From contig JANNBM010000062.1 in NCBI GenBank assembly GCA_031385445.1, positions 1-64,000 of the forward strand: DNA of 64,000 nucleotides, given 5' to 3'. The translations under genes and the position numbers were made by a program. Below the pieces are notes generated by a model. The model did not search any database and was not told the origin of the DNA. It saw only the letters and a program-made list of their open reading frames with translations. This document shows positions 35,667 through 43,908 of this stretch, in pieces. Numbering within the stretch: position 1 is the first letter of the stretch; each line of letters starts with the position of its first letter. Source of the DNA: CAIYZT01 sp031385445. Lineage in GTDB: Bacteria > Pseudomonadota > Alphaproteobacteria > Rhodobacterales > Rhodobacteraceae.

Positions 35667-36374
35667 ATGAGCACCTATGACCAAGGCCATGGGGGCAACA
35701 GCCCCCATCGCTCCCTGCTGTCCGCCGTCGTGTTGCAGGCCGTCCAAGACCTTGACGATAAGGACGAGACGGTGCGGTGGGAAGCGAACGAATTCTTCTT
35801 GGCAGAGCGCGGCGGTTGGGCCGACATGCGCCGCTTCTACTTCGGCGCTCTCGGCCTCGACGAGGCCCGCGTGCTGACGGCTCTGGGTTCCAAGCTGACC
35901 GCCCCGGAACGGCCTTCGAGGCGCTGGTTGGCGGAAGACCTTTTCAAAGTCCTGCCAATGGTGCCTTTCACGGTCAAGGAAATGCTGCGGCTGACCCAGA
36001 TGGGCTACACCCAAGTCAGGGGTCGATTGGAGACGCTGGAACATCAGGGGCTAGTCTTGCGAATTGGTCGTGGCGAGTTCTGCCGCACGTCGCACCTGCC
36101 GCCTCCGTCCTCGCCGTCCTCGCCAACCGTGAAGTCGTCCCACCTGACCTATGCCGAGGTGCGCAAAATCATCCACGGGCTGCTGGCAAAGCCGCACTCG
36201 TTCAAAGACCTGATCATCGCGACGAATGGCGACGTAGGGGAGAGCAAAATCCGCGACGTCCTGCGCAACGGCCTGCTGACGTTCGAGTTGAGCCGCGCCG
36301 ACGATGGCCGCTACCTTTTATCGGGTGCCTCAAGACCTCAAACACCAGTTTTCGCTCTTGTTCCAACGGCTTAA
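35667..36374 (+). CDS. hypothetical phage protein with winged-helix-like segments
   Basis: The 235-residue protein starts at the base after the portal stop. FTVKEMLRLTQMGYTQVRGRLETLEHQGLV and, later, SFKDLIIATNGDVGESKIRDVLRNGLL each read like a winged helix-turn-helix, so it may bind DNA, in part separated by a Ser/Pro linker (PPPSSPSSPTV). No family is assigned. Roles in DNA packaging or regulation are both possible. Confidence 0.7.
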   Translation: MSTYDQGHGGNSPHRSLLSAVVLQAVQDLDDKDETVRWEANEFFLAERGGWADMRRFYFGALGLDEARVLTALGSKLTAPERPSRRWLAEDLFKVLPMVPFTVKEMLRLTQMGYTQVRGRLETLEHQGLVLRIGRGEFCRTSHLPPPSSPSSPTVKSSHLTYAEVRKIIHGLLAKPHSFKDLIIATNGDVGESKIRDVLRNGLLTFELSRADDGRYLLSGASRPQTPVFALVPTA

Positions 36375-36423
36375 TATGTTCGTAGGGGCTGGGGGTCCTG
36401 TGCTTCACACACACAAAAGTGGG

Positions 36424-36448
36424 AGGCGGGTCCTAGCGGCCCGCCTTT
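36424..36448 (+). terminator. hairpin between island genes
   Basis: AGGCGGG and CCCGCCT pair around a nine-base loop with a short TTT after it, in the 95-bp gap between the genes ending at 36374 and starting at 36470. Confidence 0.5.
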
Positions 36449-36469
36449 CCTATGTGTGGAGCAAAACCT

Positions 36470-36850
36470 ATGCCTGACGACGCCAACGACCGCTTGATGC
36501 AGCAATTCATCGAAAAAGCATCCCCGAAGCTGATTGAGTCGATGCAAGAGCATCTGTCAAAGCAGTTCGACGAAAAGATTTCTGGACTGGTCGAGCACAA
36601 CAAGAAGCTGCTCGATGAGGTCAAGGACGCAAAGCGCGAACGCGATGCGCTGTCGGCAAAGAACGCCGCCGATTTCACCCAGTTGAAAACCTTGCTGGAA
36701 CGCGGCGAAAGCCCCGCTTCGATCAAGTCGGCTTTGAACCCCGAACCCATCACCCTGACGCGCGAACAGGCCCGCGATCCTGCCATCTACCGCCGCGCCA
36801 AAGCGCAGGCGCAGCAGAATGGCACGACCCTCGCCATCTTGGACGCATGA
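36470..36850 (+). CDS. coiled-coil phage protein, scaffold-like
   Basis: The 126-residue protein is highly charged and helical; residues ~25-75 (KQFDEKISGLVEHNKKLLDE onward) form a predicted coiled coil, and a conserved-looking tail has LTREQARDPAIYRRAKAQAQ. GGAG at 36458-36461 supports ATG 36470. Scaffolding and head-assembly proteins often look like this, and similar tails occur in phage head genes, but the assignment is inference only. Confidence 0.68.
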   Translation: MPDDANDRLMQQFIEKASPKLIESMQEHLSKQFDEKISGLVEHNKKLLDEVKDAKRERDALSAKNAADFTQLKTLLERGESPASIKSALNPEPITLTREQARDPAIYRRAKAQAQQNGTTLAILDA

Positions 36851-36854
36851 TGCC

Positions 36855-37109
36855 ATGGACACCCTCAGCAATGCGGCCGACTTGGTCGCGCGGGAGTTCC
36901 TGACCGGACGCCGCCCCGCACCCGAGTTCGATGTGACCTTGGCGCGCAACGCGATCTTGGATTGCCTGCACTCGTCCGAAGAACCCGACTTCATCCGCAA
37001 AGTCTGCGAAAGTCCGCTGTATCAGGCCACGGCCACCCGCGTCATGCGCAAGCTGGCACCGCACCTTGTCGCCCTAGCTGGCCGTACTGTGCAGGAGTGC
37101 CGCGCGTGA
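36855..37109 (+). CDS. hypothetical island protein, 84 aa
   Basis: The protein starts MDTLSNAADLVAREFLTGRR five bases after the previous stop and ends with TGA overlapping the GTG start of the terminase small subunit (GTGA). It has no recognised motif and is helical by composition. Translational coupling puts it in the packaging operon. Confidence 0.68.
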   Translation: MDTLSNAADLVAREFLTGRRPAPEFDVTLARNAILDCLHSSEEPDFIRKVCESPLYQATATRVMRKLAPHLVALAGRTVQECRA

Positions 37110-37729
37110 GCATGAATATGGACCGCATCCGGTCGGCCTTGCCCGTGGAAACGGGCAACGGTCGGCGGTCAACTGTCCGCGCGCGGGCCGACGTGGCGGA
37201 AATCGTGGCGGATTGCGTCCTCAAGCGCCGCCCGTTTCAGGTTATTGCGGCCCGGTGTTGCGTGGACATCGAAAGCCTGACGCGCTTCCGCAAGCGGTTC
37301 ATCACCGATGAAGTGCAAAAGATCGTTTTGGTCGAGGCGAACAAAATGTCCGCTGACCACCTGAACGCCCAAGTGAACGAGGCACAGGACAAGATCGAGG
37401 GCGGGATTGAAGGCATCCTGAAAGAGCAACGCCGCCTCTACAAAACCCTGAATGACATGGCGGCAGAGAAGGGCGGCAATGATGCCCTGATGGAAGTCCT
37501 CGGCCCGATGATGCAATTGCTGCGGGATCAGACCAAATCCTACGACGGTCTGCTCAAGGTCTATTCGAACCTGAAAGAAAAAACGACGATTATCCAGCCG
37601 CTGGCCGAACACCCCGACATTGCGAAACTGATGGATGCGCTGTGGGTCGTGTTCAAGCTGCATCCTGCGGCCTTTGAGGAATTCCGCGAGATCGCGAAGC
37701 AGAAGAAGATTCCGCTAGATGTCGAGTGA
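37106..37729 (+). CDS. terminase small subunit-like protein
   Basis: The 207-residue protein has an N-terminal DNA-binding-like segment (ADVAEIVADCVLKRRPFQVI, CCVDIESLTRFRKRF) and a long helical region (residues ~65-160). This fits terminase small subunits, which recognise the packaging site and form a ring, and the next gene is the large-subunit ATPase. AGGAG at 37093-37097 supports the GTG start at 37106. It overlaps the ATPase gene by 11 bp. Confidence 0.72.
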   Translation: MSMNMDRIRSALPVETGNGRRSTVRARADVAEIVADCVLKRRPFQVIAARCCVDIESLTRFRKRFITDEVQKIVLVEANKMSADHLNAQVNEAQDKIEGGIEGILKEQRRLYKTLNDMAAEKGGNDALMEVLGPMMQLLRDQTKSYDGLLKVYSNLKEKTTIIQPLAEHPDIAKLMDALWVVFKLHPAAFEEFREIAKQKKIPLDVE

Positions 37730-38516
37730 ACTTGGGCTGTTCCTTCGCACGCTGACCGAACGCATCAAGCCGGAACTTCTGCTTGAGCGTGTTGTCGGTG
37801 GCCCGCCTGATGACTGGCAGCGCCGCCTGATGAACTCGACGGCGGACATCATCTGCGTGCTGGCAAGCCGCCGCATTGGCAAGAGCACGACCATCGGGGT
37901 CATGGCAGGCCAGGAGTTGTCCAAGCCTGACCATCAAGTGATCATCCTGTCCAAGACCCTGCCGCAATCGCAACTGCTGTTTTCGAAGATCGCTTTCACT
38001 TGGGAAAAGATGGAACTGCCCATCCAGCAGAAGCGCCGCACTATGACGGAATTGCACCTCAACAATGGTTCGTCCGTGGTCTGCATCCCGGCAGGCCAAG
38101 ACGGTGGCGGCGCGCGCGGCCACGGCGTCAAGAACGGCCTGCTCCTGTATGACGAGGCGGCTTTCATCCCTGATGATGTCTATGGTTCGACCCTCAGCAT
38201 CGCGGAGGACAACGCAAAAACAATCCTGATCACGACCCCCGGTGGCAAGTCGGGCAAGTTTCATTCGATGTGGTCAGACCGCGACATGTATCCCGAAGTG
38301 GAACGTATCCGCGCCTGCTCCCTCGATCTGCCGCGCATGGCGAAGCTGGTCGGGCGGCAGCGCAAGGTGTTGTCGAAGCACGAATTTGAGGTCGAACATG
38401 GCCTTTCGTTCATGGGCGGCGGACATCAGTTTTTCGACTCGCGCGCCATTGAGGCCGCGTATTCCGACACACCAGAATTGAAATTGGGGGACCTGTATGC
38501 TGGCGTCACTGGTTGA
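37719..38516 (+). CDS. terminase large subunit, ATPase part
   Basis: The 265-residue protein is the N-terminal ATPase of a phage terminase large subunit. Walker A-like CVLASRRIGKSTT and Walker B with catalytic carboxylate GLLLYDEAAFIPDD are present, with the coupling motif ILITTPGGKSG. It drives DNA into the capsid. The frame ends at TGA 38514-38516, 20 bp into the next ORF, which supplies the nuclease half in the +1 frame. Together they are ~500 residues, the normal length of TerL, so the gene is split by nature or by a frameshift. Confidence 0.88.
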   Translation: MSSELGLFLRTLTERIKPELLLERVVGGPPDDWQRRLMNSTADIICVLASRRIGKSTTIGVMAGQELSKPDHQVIILSKTLPQSQLLFSKIAFTWEKMELPIQQKRRTMTELHLNNGSSVVCIPAGQDGGGARGHGVKNGLLLYDEAAFIPDDVYGSTLSIAEDNAKTILITTPGGKSGKFHSMWSDRDMYPEVERIRACSLDLPRMAKLVGRQRKVLSKHEFEVEHGLSFMGGGHQFFDSRAIEAAYSDTPELKLGDLYAGVTG

Positions 38517-39213
38517 ACATGGCGAGGATTTGATCCTGCCAAATAGCGACCCCGCCGTGGTGATCACCAAAGGCTATCGCCGCTTCATCGTCGGTTTGGA
38601 CATTGCGCAGGCCGTGGACCGGACGGCCTTCTGCATCATCAAGGATGAACGCGTGCCATTCTATGACGCGAACGGGAGGCAAGAGTTGGGCAAGCGGCGG
38701 CGCGAGATTGCGACGGCGGCACAACTGCCGCAAATGTCCTATTCGGACCTTGCCATCGTCACGCGCAACTTGATGATGGACCCCGCAATCGCGGGCCGCG
38801 CCTATCTGGCCGTAGACAGCAGCGGTGTTGGCCGTGCCTTCTGCGATATCCTCAACACCAAGTCGGTCCTGCATACCCGCGTCACAATGACGGCTGGCGA
38901 GAATGAGTCAGAGACAAAAGAGCGCGGCACCACCTTCAACAATGTCGGGCGCAATCGGCTGCTTTCGGCGCTGAACTCGGCCATCCACACGGGCGACCTG
39001 ACCATCGGGAATTTCCCCGCGCGCGATCTGCTGCGGGAAGAATTGGAAAGTTTCGAGGCTCAAGTCGGCACGACGGGGCGCATCCGAATTGAAGGTGGAA
39101 CGTCATTCGGCCACGGCGACTTGACCGTCGCCTGCGCCCTTTCACTCTGGTTGTCCGACCATCGCACAATCGGCGCGCATGTCGGCACGTCGCCGCTTGC
39201 AGGATATTGGTGA
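38497..39213 (+). CDS. terminase large subunit, nuclease part
   Basis: The 238-residue protein is the RNase H-like nuclease half. Three metal-binding acidic positions are visible: Asp in FIVGLDIAQAVDRT, Asp in YLAVDSSGVG, and Asp in FGHGDLTVACAL. It would cut concatemeric DNA during packaging. The ATG at 38497 has no strong ribosome site, so translation may depend on coupling to, or frameshifting from, the ATPase frame. A strong hairpin at 39214-39252 follows. Confidence 0.86.
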   Translation: MLASLVEHGEDLILPNSDPAVVITKGYRRFIVGLDIAQAVDRTAFCIIKDERVPFYDANGRQELGKRRREIATAAQLPQMSYSDLAIVTRNLMMDPAIAGRAYLAVDSSGVGRAFCDILNTKSVLHTRVTMTAGENESETKERGTTFNNVGRNRLLSALNSAIHTGDLTIGNFPARDLLREELESFEAQVGTTGRIRIEGGTSFGHGDLTVACALSLWLSDHRTIGAHVGTSPLAGYW

Positions 39214-39252
39214 GCGAGGCCCAGCCAGCTTAGGCAGCGCTGGGCGTCTCGC
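39214..39252 (+). terminator. hairpin after terminase
   Basis: Outer GCGAG/CTCGC and inner GCCCAGC/GCTGGGC arms form a stem-loop immediately after the nuclease stop, facing the convergent gene that ends at 39292. CTGTTTGCC follows, a weak T tract. Confidence 0.6.
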
Positions 39253-39291
39253 CTGTTTGCCCACCACGATGGGGCGCGATCATCTAACCGC

Positions 39292-39810
39292 CTAAGCGCC
39301 GCGCGCTGCCACGCCGTCAAGCAGCCCAATCTCAGCCTCAGCGATTGCCCTGCCACGGTAGTAGGCGGTCTTCACCGTTTCTTCTTCACCATCACCGTCA
39401 AGGACGTAGTTGATGTACTGCTCAAAGCATTTGAGCAAAGACAACTTGCCGCCCTTCTTGTGTGCTTCAAGCCGCCAAGCTGCGATGGTCGAAAAGACGG
39501 TCAGGCTGTCATAATGTGCCTTTGGCGGGTGCGTCTGGATTTCTTCGGAGTCTAGATAAAGACCAAGCGCCGTTGCGATGCGGGGCCACGCGACCCCGTT
39601 GCCCAACTGCTCGACTGATCCTGCGTCTTCAAGTAGAGCAACCTTGGCAGATGCGCCCCGCAGATATTCCTTCACCCAGTCCGGCAGTTCGCGGCCATCA
39701 GCTAGGCAAACGCCGATCACGCGCCACGCATTGCGGGCGTCACCGGGCGTCGTCCGCGCGGCCACTGCGATCTCGTTGAGGAGATCGGAATTCTGCTCAA
39801 CAGCTTCCAT
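39292..39810 (-). CDS. hypothetical island protein, opposite strand
   Basis: The 172-residue protein starts MEAVEQNSDLLNEIAVAART (ATG 39810; a TTG five codons upstream is also open) and is mostly helical and acidic. No family is recognised. It is the main island gene on the minus strand, between terminase and a cluster of small plus-strand genes. That isolation fits an independently expressed regulator, immunity or cargo gene. Confidence 0.65.
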   Translation of the reverse strand: MEAVEQNSDLLNEIAVAARTTPGDARNAWRVIGVCLADGRELPDWVKEYLRGASAKVALLEDAGSVEQLGNGVAWPRIATALGLYLDSEEIQTHPPKAHYDSLTVFSTIAAWRLEAHKKGGKLSLLKCFEQYINYVLDGDGEEETVKTAYYRGRAIAEAEIGLLDGVAARGA

Positions 39811-39894
39811 GATTCCAAAGTGCAAAAAGGGTCATGCGCCATGTTCACGACGAATGTGGCGTGACTGTGAAGCCAAATTGCAAAGGACTAAACC

Positions 39895-40242
39895 ATGACT
39901 GGAATTCTTGACGAAAATACCCACGCCGCTTTGCCGCACCTCGACCGCGCGAAACTCACTCGCGCCCTCGCGATCCTGACGACGGAAGTTGACGAGACGG
40001 ACATCGCCTTCCAAGGCTACAACGTCATTGTCCGGGGCCAGCGCTTTGACCCTCGCTATCCTGAAGATCAAGCAGTCCTCGCGATCCTGATGGCCGACAA
40101 AGAATTCGGCTTCGCCGTCACTGGGGTCGAGATAATGGCCAAGGAACTGCGCGCCTTGCAACAGGTGTGGTTCGATGCCGCCGACGAACTCGGGCTGAAA
40201 GACGCGGTTCGGGCGGAAATCGCGCAGAAGGTGGCGGCATGA
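39895..40242 (+). CDS. hypothetical island protein, 115 aa
   Basis: The protein starts MTGILDENTHAALPHLDRAK and ends AEIAQKVAA. No motif is recognised. Its TGA overlaps the ATG of the next gene (ATGA), and it begins a run of three coupled small genes. Confidence 0.62.
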   Translation: MTGILDENTHAALPHLDRAKLTRALAILTTEVDETDIAFQGYNVIVRGQRFDPRYPEDQAVLAILMADKEFGFAVTGVEIMAKELRALQQVWFDAADELGLKDAVRAEIAQKVAA

Positions 40243-40469
40243 TGGACAACATCGCAGCAGCCTTTCAGATCGTGGCCTTAGATGGAAAATGGGCGGAGGC
40301 TTCGATCTGTTTGAACGGTCAGCAACTGTTTCCGACGGATTGTCCCGACCTTGAACTTCTTCGGTTGGTCGCGCAGCATCCGCCGATCCGTGAGCAGCTT
40401 GAAGCCGTGCGCGACATGATCGTGGAGGCACTCGCGGGAGATAATGTCAGTGCCGAGGACACGGCATGA
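40239..40469 (+). CDS. hypothetical island protein, 76 aa
   Basis: The protein starts MMDNIAAAFQIVALDGKWAE. It has no recognised motif, is acidic, and is coupled by ATGA overlaps to the genes on each side. Confidence 0.6.
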   Translation: MMDNIAAAFQIVALDGKWAEASICLNGQQLFPTDCPDLELLRLVAQHPPIREQLEAVRDMIVEALAGDNVSAEDTA

Positions 40470-40708
40470 GCGACAACGAAGTCTACTTCAACGCGGTCCG
40501 TCAAATGGAAGATGCCATTGATGATGGGCCGGAGGCTTTCGGGTTTGCCCCGGACGACTGGCCAACCTATCGCGGGAGACGCATAGACATCAACGTCCTG
40601 CGCTACCTCAGCGACGTCTCGCGTTGCAAGATCGACCCTGTGTACCGCAAGACCTGCGACCCTGAGAACCTGTTTGATCAAGACGAGTGGGAATACGAGA
40701 ACGCTTGA
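40466..40708 (+). CDS. hypothetical island protein, 80 aa
   Basis: The protein starts MSDNEVYFNAVRQMEDAIDD and ends DQDEWEYENA; it is strongly acidic. Many small acidic phage proteins mimic DNA, but nothing here proves that. It is the last of three coupled small genes and is followed by a strong hairpin. Confidence 0.6.
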   Translation: MSDNEVYFNAVRQMEDAIDDGPEAFGFAPDDWPTYRGRRIDINVLRYLSDVSRCKIDPVYRKTCDPENLFDQDEWEYENA

Positions 40709-40729
40709 TTGATTCGCTGAAACGGCGGC

Positions 40730-40748
40730 GGGCGGCCTTTGGCCGCCC
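40730..40748. terminator. hairpin between convergent small genes
   Basis: GGGCGGCC and GGCCGCCC pair perfectly around TTT, between the gene ending at 40708 and the minus-strand gene ending at 40775. No long T run follows on either strand. Confidence 0.6.
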
Positions 40749-40774
40749 GTTGTCATAACCAAGTTGTCAGGCCC

Positions 40775-40972
40775 CTAAAACGGTCGCCGTTTGACCGTCG
40801 CAGAGTCTTCCTCGAACCGACCTTCCAGCGGATAGGCCGTTGCCTCAGATCCGTCGCCAAAGATCACGCGCCACTCGCCGGGGCGAAGCGGCACAACGCG
40901 GGTGACTTGCGGAAGGTCGAGTATGCCGTAGAACATCGCCCAGACGCCTTGTTCGGTGTCTGGGTATGTCAT
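40775..40972 (-). CDS. small hypothetical protein, 65 aa
   Basis: The protein starts MTYPDTEQGVWAMFYGILDL and contains VVPLRPGEWRVIFGDGSEAT, a composition like a small beta-barrel protein rather than antisense noise. Family and role are unknown. It is convergent with the small acidic protein gene. Confidence 0.5.
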   Translation of the reverse strand: MTYPDTEQGVWAMFYGILDLPQVTRVVPLRPGEWRVIFGDGSEATAYPLEGRFEEDSATVKRRPF

Positions 40973-41298
40973 GCTGCCACCAGCCTATAGGGCGCGGGTC
41001 GAGCCGTTTTCGGGCGCGCGGCAACATATGCTAGGGCGCGCAAACGACCAGCCTGTGGCTTGCTGTCGTTCCGCCATTCACGGCGTAGCAGTAGGGGGAA
41101 ATCGCGTGGCGGTAGCGCAGGCGGGCGTCGGGTAAACATTCGGTTGCCTCCGTTGATGGTAGAGGCATGAACATCTGGACAACGCTTGGGGCGGACGTCA
41201 ACCAGTTTGGCCTTGCAACGGACAGTTGACTTGAAGGTCGTCAGCAGAGAATAGTGACGCAAAAGCAGCATCTTCGGTCAAGATTGGGGCGGTTAGGC
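40973..41298. other. intergenic region before the ParB-like gene
   Basis: Frames on either strand here do not look coding. It should contain the promoter of the ParB-like/methyltransferase pair; a GTG at 41254 is an alternative upstream start of the ParB-like protein. Confidence 0.4.
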
Positions 41299-42696
41299 AT
41301 GGTTGATTATATCGAACTTTCGGTCGATGAAATGCTGTTGGATCAGGATAACCCTCGCTTGGGTTCAGCAGGTAGCCAGTCAGAGGCCTTACAACGCCTG
41401 ATTGACCTTAACCCAAGTCATTTCCGAAAGATGATGCAGAGTATTAAGGACAACGGGCTTGACCCCGGCGATAGCCTCTATGTGATTGCGGGTGAAACCG
41501 ACGAAGACTTTATTGTTCTGGAAGGCAACCGACGCTTATCCGCCCTGAAAGTCTTAACTAGGCCAGACCTACTAGACGGAACGGCAGTCAACGAGACAGT
41601 GAAGAAATCATTGGTTTCTATTGTCGCTGGATTTGATCGAAAGAAAGTTGAACCTATACGTTGCGCACTGTTCGAAAAGCGGGATGATGCCGACGATTGG
41701 ATATATCGACGGCATACTGGAGCAGCAGATGGTGAAGGCCGCATTAACTGGGGTCCGCTAGAAATACAAAGATTCTTGGGCGACCGCTCGGTCTTGGACG
41801 TGATCGAGTTTGTTGGGCGCAATGCAGATTACACGCCGGAGCAATGGGCGAATACCAAGGAAGTCATCGAAAGCAAGAAGTCGACCAACCTTTCCCGTCT
41901 ACTTGAGTCTGCCTATGGACAGAAACACTTGGGTCTAAGTGTGTCGCAAGTTGGTGACGAAAAGATTCCGTTGCTGTCTTCTGACCCGAAATGGGCATTG
42001 TCTGTGCTGCAAAAACTCATAGAGGACGTTAGGGATAGCGTGGTTGACTCTCGCAACCTAAATACCGCGTCGGAGATCGAGCAATATTTCAAAGGTTTGC
42101 CGTCTGATCTTCAACCATCTGCAAAAACTTCCGCTGCGCCCAAGGCATTCAAAGACATAAATTTGAAGGCCGGAACACCAAGCTCAGCAAAGCCAGCGGC
42201 TGCAACTGCAACACCGAAGCCAAAGAGCAGTCTTTCGCCGCGCATTCGCTCGACGCTTGCGCCAAAAAAGCACCCTTTCAAATCGCCTTCGTCTGAAAAA
42301 GGACGTCGCCTACTCAAGGAGGCCTCCTCCATTGATGCAAACAACTTTACCGTTTCATCTGCCTTCGTTTTGCGGGCTTTTGTCGAGCTGACTGTTGAAG
42401 AATACATGACGGCGAATAGTATACCAAAGTTTGAAACCAAGGCGGAAAAATCAACCGAATTGGACGCGTCGCAGCGTGCGGATCGAGTTTCGAAAGATAT
42501 TGTGGCTAAAGGAACGTATTCTAGCGCCGACCTCAGATCCTTTGAGAAGAACATCGTTAACAAGTCATCGTTGACCTCCATCCAGTCTCTAAATGGCTTC
42601 GTACACAACAAATTTGCCATTCCGACCTCGGACGCACTTCGGGCCGGTTGGGATGCTGCCGTGCCCGTATTTGTTGCGACCTACGGTGCACCATGA
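41299..42696 (+). CDS. ParB/Srx-fold nuclease-like protein
   Basis: The 465-residue protein has an N-terminal ParB-like domain: IELSVDEMLLDQDNPRLGSA, then VLEGNRRLSALKVL at about residues 73-84, the GxRR box of ParB/Srx-fold proteins. A Pro/Ala/Lys-rich linker lies at ~275-335, followed by a helical C-terminal domain. Unlike chromosomal ParB there is no clear ParA partner. The gene overlaps the methyltransferase gene by ATGA, so they act together, perhaps in a DNA modification or defence function. AT content looks higher than in neighbouring chromosome, which suggests transfer. Confidence 0.8.
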   Translation: MVDYIELSVDEMLLDQDNPRLGSAGSQSEALQRLIDLNPSHFRKMMQSIKDNGLDPGDSLYVIAGETDEDFIVLEGNRRLSALKVLTRPDLLDGTAVNETVKKSLVSIVAGFDRKKVEPIRCALFEKRDDADDWIYRRHTGAADGEGRINWGPLEIQRFLGDRSVLDVIEFVGRNADYTPEQWANTKEVIESKKSTNLSRLLESAYGQKHLGLSVSQVGDEKIPLLSSDPKWALSVLQKLIEDVRDSVVDSRNLNTASEIEQYFKGLPSDLQPSAKTSAAPKAFKDINLKAGTPSSAKPAAATATPKPKSSLSPRIRSTLAPKKHPFKSPSSEKGRRLLKEASSIDANNFTVSSAFVLRAFVELTVEEYMTANSIPKFETKAEKSTELDASQRADRVSKDIVAKGTYSSADLRSFEKNIVNKSSLTSIQSLNGFVHNKFAIPTSDALRAGWDAAVPVFVATYGAP

Positions 42697-43634
42697 ATGA
42701 GCTAGGGCCTCTACTATCACAGACCGGGCGCTACTCGCCGCTCCGCTATCCGGGTGGCAAAGGGAAGATCGCGAAGTTTGTTTGCGAAATTATCCGACTA
42801 AACAATCTGTCAGATGGGCGGTATGTTGAGCCCTATGCTGGTGGTGCGGCAATCGCTTGGGAGTTGCTGATAACTGGCGTGGTTCGTCGCGTATCAATCA
42901 ATGACATTAGCAGGCCCGTATTTGCTTTCTGGAATAGTGTCCTAAACCGAACAGATGAACTCTGTCGTTTGATCGAAGAGCGACCGATAAATGTGGATGA
43001 GTGGGATATTTGGAAGGATGTGTTCCGCAACCATCAGACTGCCGACGAACTGCGACTCGGCTTCGCCTTCTTTTTTCTTAATCGCACAAACCGTTCTGGC
43101 ATCCTAAATGGAGGTATTATCGGTGGGCGAGATCAAAAGGGCGAATGGAAAATTGATGCTCGATACAACAAGGCAGCGTTGATCGAACGGATTCGCAAAA
43201 TCGCCTCATTAAAGTCCCGCATCGAATTGACGAACTTAGATGCGGTCGAACTTCTGTCCGAGAAAGGGGAATCTTGGAGGGGAAATTGCCTCGTCTATAT
43301 TGACCCGCCATACTTTAACAAAGGTCACTACCTTTACCATGACGCCTACGGCCCCGATGATCACGCAGACATTGCGTCTGCCGTTGAAAGGCTTTCTGGT
43401 GTCAACTGGCTCGTTTCATATGACGATGTGCGGCCGATACACGATCTTTACCAGAATGCCCCTTGGCTTCAATACACGTTGAACTACAGCGCTCGCAGCG
43501 CATCAAGGGGGCGGGAGGCTATGTTCTTCAGCGACGGCCTGCGAGTGCCACATGTGCCAAAGCCATTGGTTGAGCTTGATCGTGATGTAGGCGCAAACCC
43601 ACGGCCAGTTGACCAACGTGAGTTTGCAATTTGA
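42693..43634 (+). CDS. Dam-type (D12 class) adenine-N6 DNA methyltransferase
   Basis: The 313-residue enzyme has motif X-like YPGGKGKIAKFV, motif I YVEPYAGGAAIAW and the catalytic DPPY box in YIDPPYFNKGHYLY (about residues 200-213). It would methylate adenine in DNA; the target sequence cannot be read from the protein. It is coupled to the ParB-like gene by ATGA. No restriction endonuclease is evident unless the ParB-like partner plays that part. It is the last protein gene before the replacement tRNA and attR, the cargo position of the island. Confidence 0.93.
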   Translation: MNELGPLLSQTGRYSPLRYPGGKGKIAKFVCEIIRLNNLSDGRYVEPYAGGAAIAWELLITGVVRRVSINDISRPVFAFWNSVLNRTDELCRLIEERPINVDEWDIWKDVFRNHQTADELRLGFAFFFLNRTNRSGILNGGIIGGRDQKGEWKIDARYNKAALIERIRKIASLKSRIELTNLDAVELLSEKGESWRGNCLVYIDPPYFNKGHYLYHDAYGPDDHADIASAVERLSGVNWLVSYDDVRPIHDLYQNAPWLQYTLNYSARSASRGREAMFFSDGLRVPHVPKPLVELDRDVGANPRPVDQREFAI

Positions 43635-43743
43635 TTCTGCCAGTGGGCGTCAGGCTGCGGGCACTGTCGAAGGTCGCGCAAGCAGAGCATAAGTTTAGCA
43701 TCTTGCATCGCCCAGCAGTAGTTGCTAAACGGTCAAAATCACT

Positions 43744-43819
43744 GCCCTTATAGCTCAGTTGGTAGAGCACCTGACTTGTAATCAGGGGGTCCGGCGTTCA
43801 AATCGTCGTGGGGGCACCA
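43744..43819 (+). tRNA. tRNA-Thr(TGT), carried by the island
   Basis: A complete 76-base tRNA including the encoded CCA. Acceptor GCCCTTA pairs with TGGGGGC, anticodon stem CCTGA/TCAGG frames loop CTTGTAA with anticodon TGT, and T-stem CGGCG pairs with CGTCG. It differs from the interrupted host tRNA-Thr at several acceptor and T-arm positions, so it is not a simple duplication. It probably replaces the function lost by integration. Confidence 0.95.
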
Positions 43820-43826
43820 TTTTCGT

Positions 43827-43848
43827 CAATTGCATCGCAATTGCATAG
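43827..43848. repeat. TTGCAT repeats beside attR
   Basis: CAATTGCAT at 43827-43835 and GCAATTGCATAG at 43837-43848 match the palindrome upstream of the integrase gene. Their presence near both att cores fits arm-type sites for integrase or excisionase. Confidence 0.6.
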
Positions 43849-43908
43849 TAGCTAGAAACGCCACAAAGTATCCCACGTTAACAAGTGGTTAGGTCGCTAG
43901 ACCAGATC

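Noticed and set aside
41299..42696. ParB-like protein as a plasmid or chromosome partition factor
   Set aside because: No ParA gene or parS-like sites next to it, and it is coupled to a methyltransferase instead.
29017..43634. Island as a gene transfer agent or complete prophage
   Set aside because: GTA clusters do not carry an integrase and att sites, and a complete prophage would need capsid, tail and lysis genes that are not seen.
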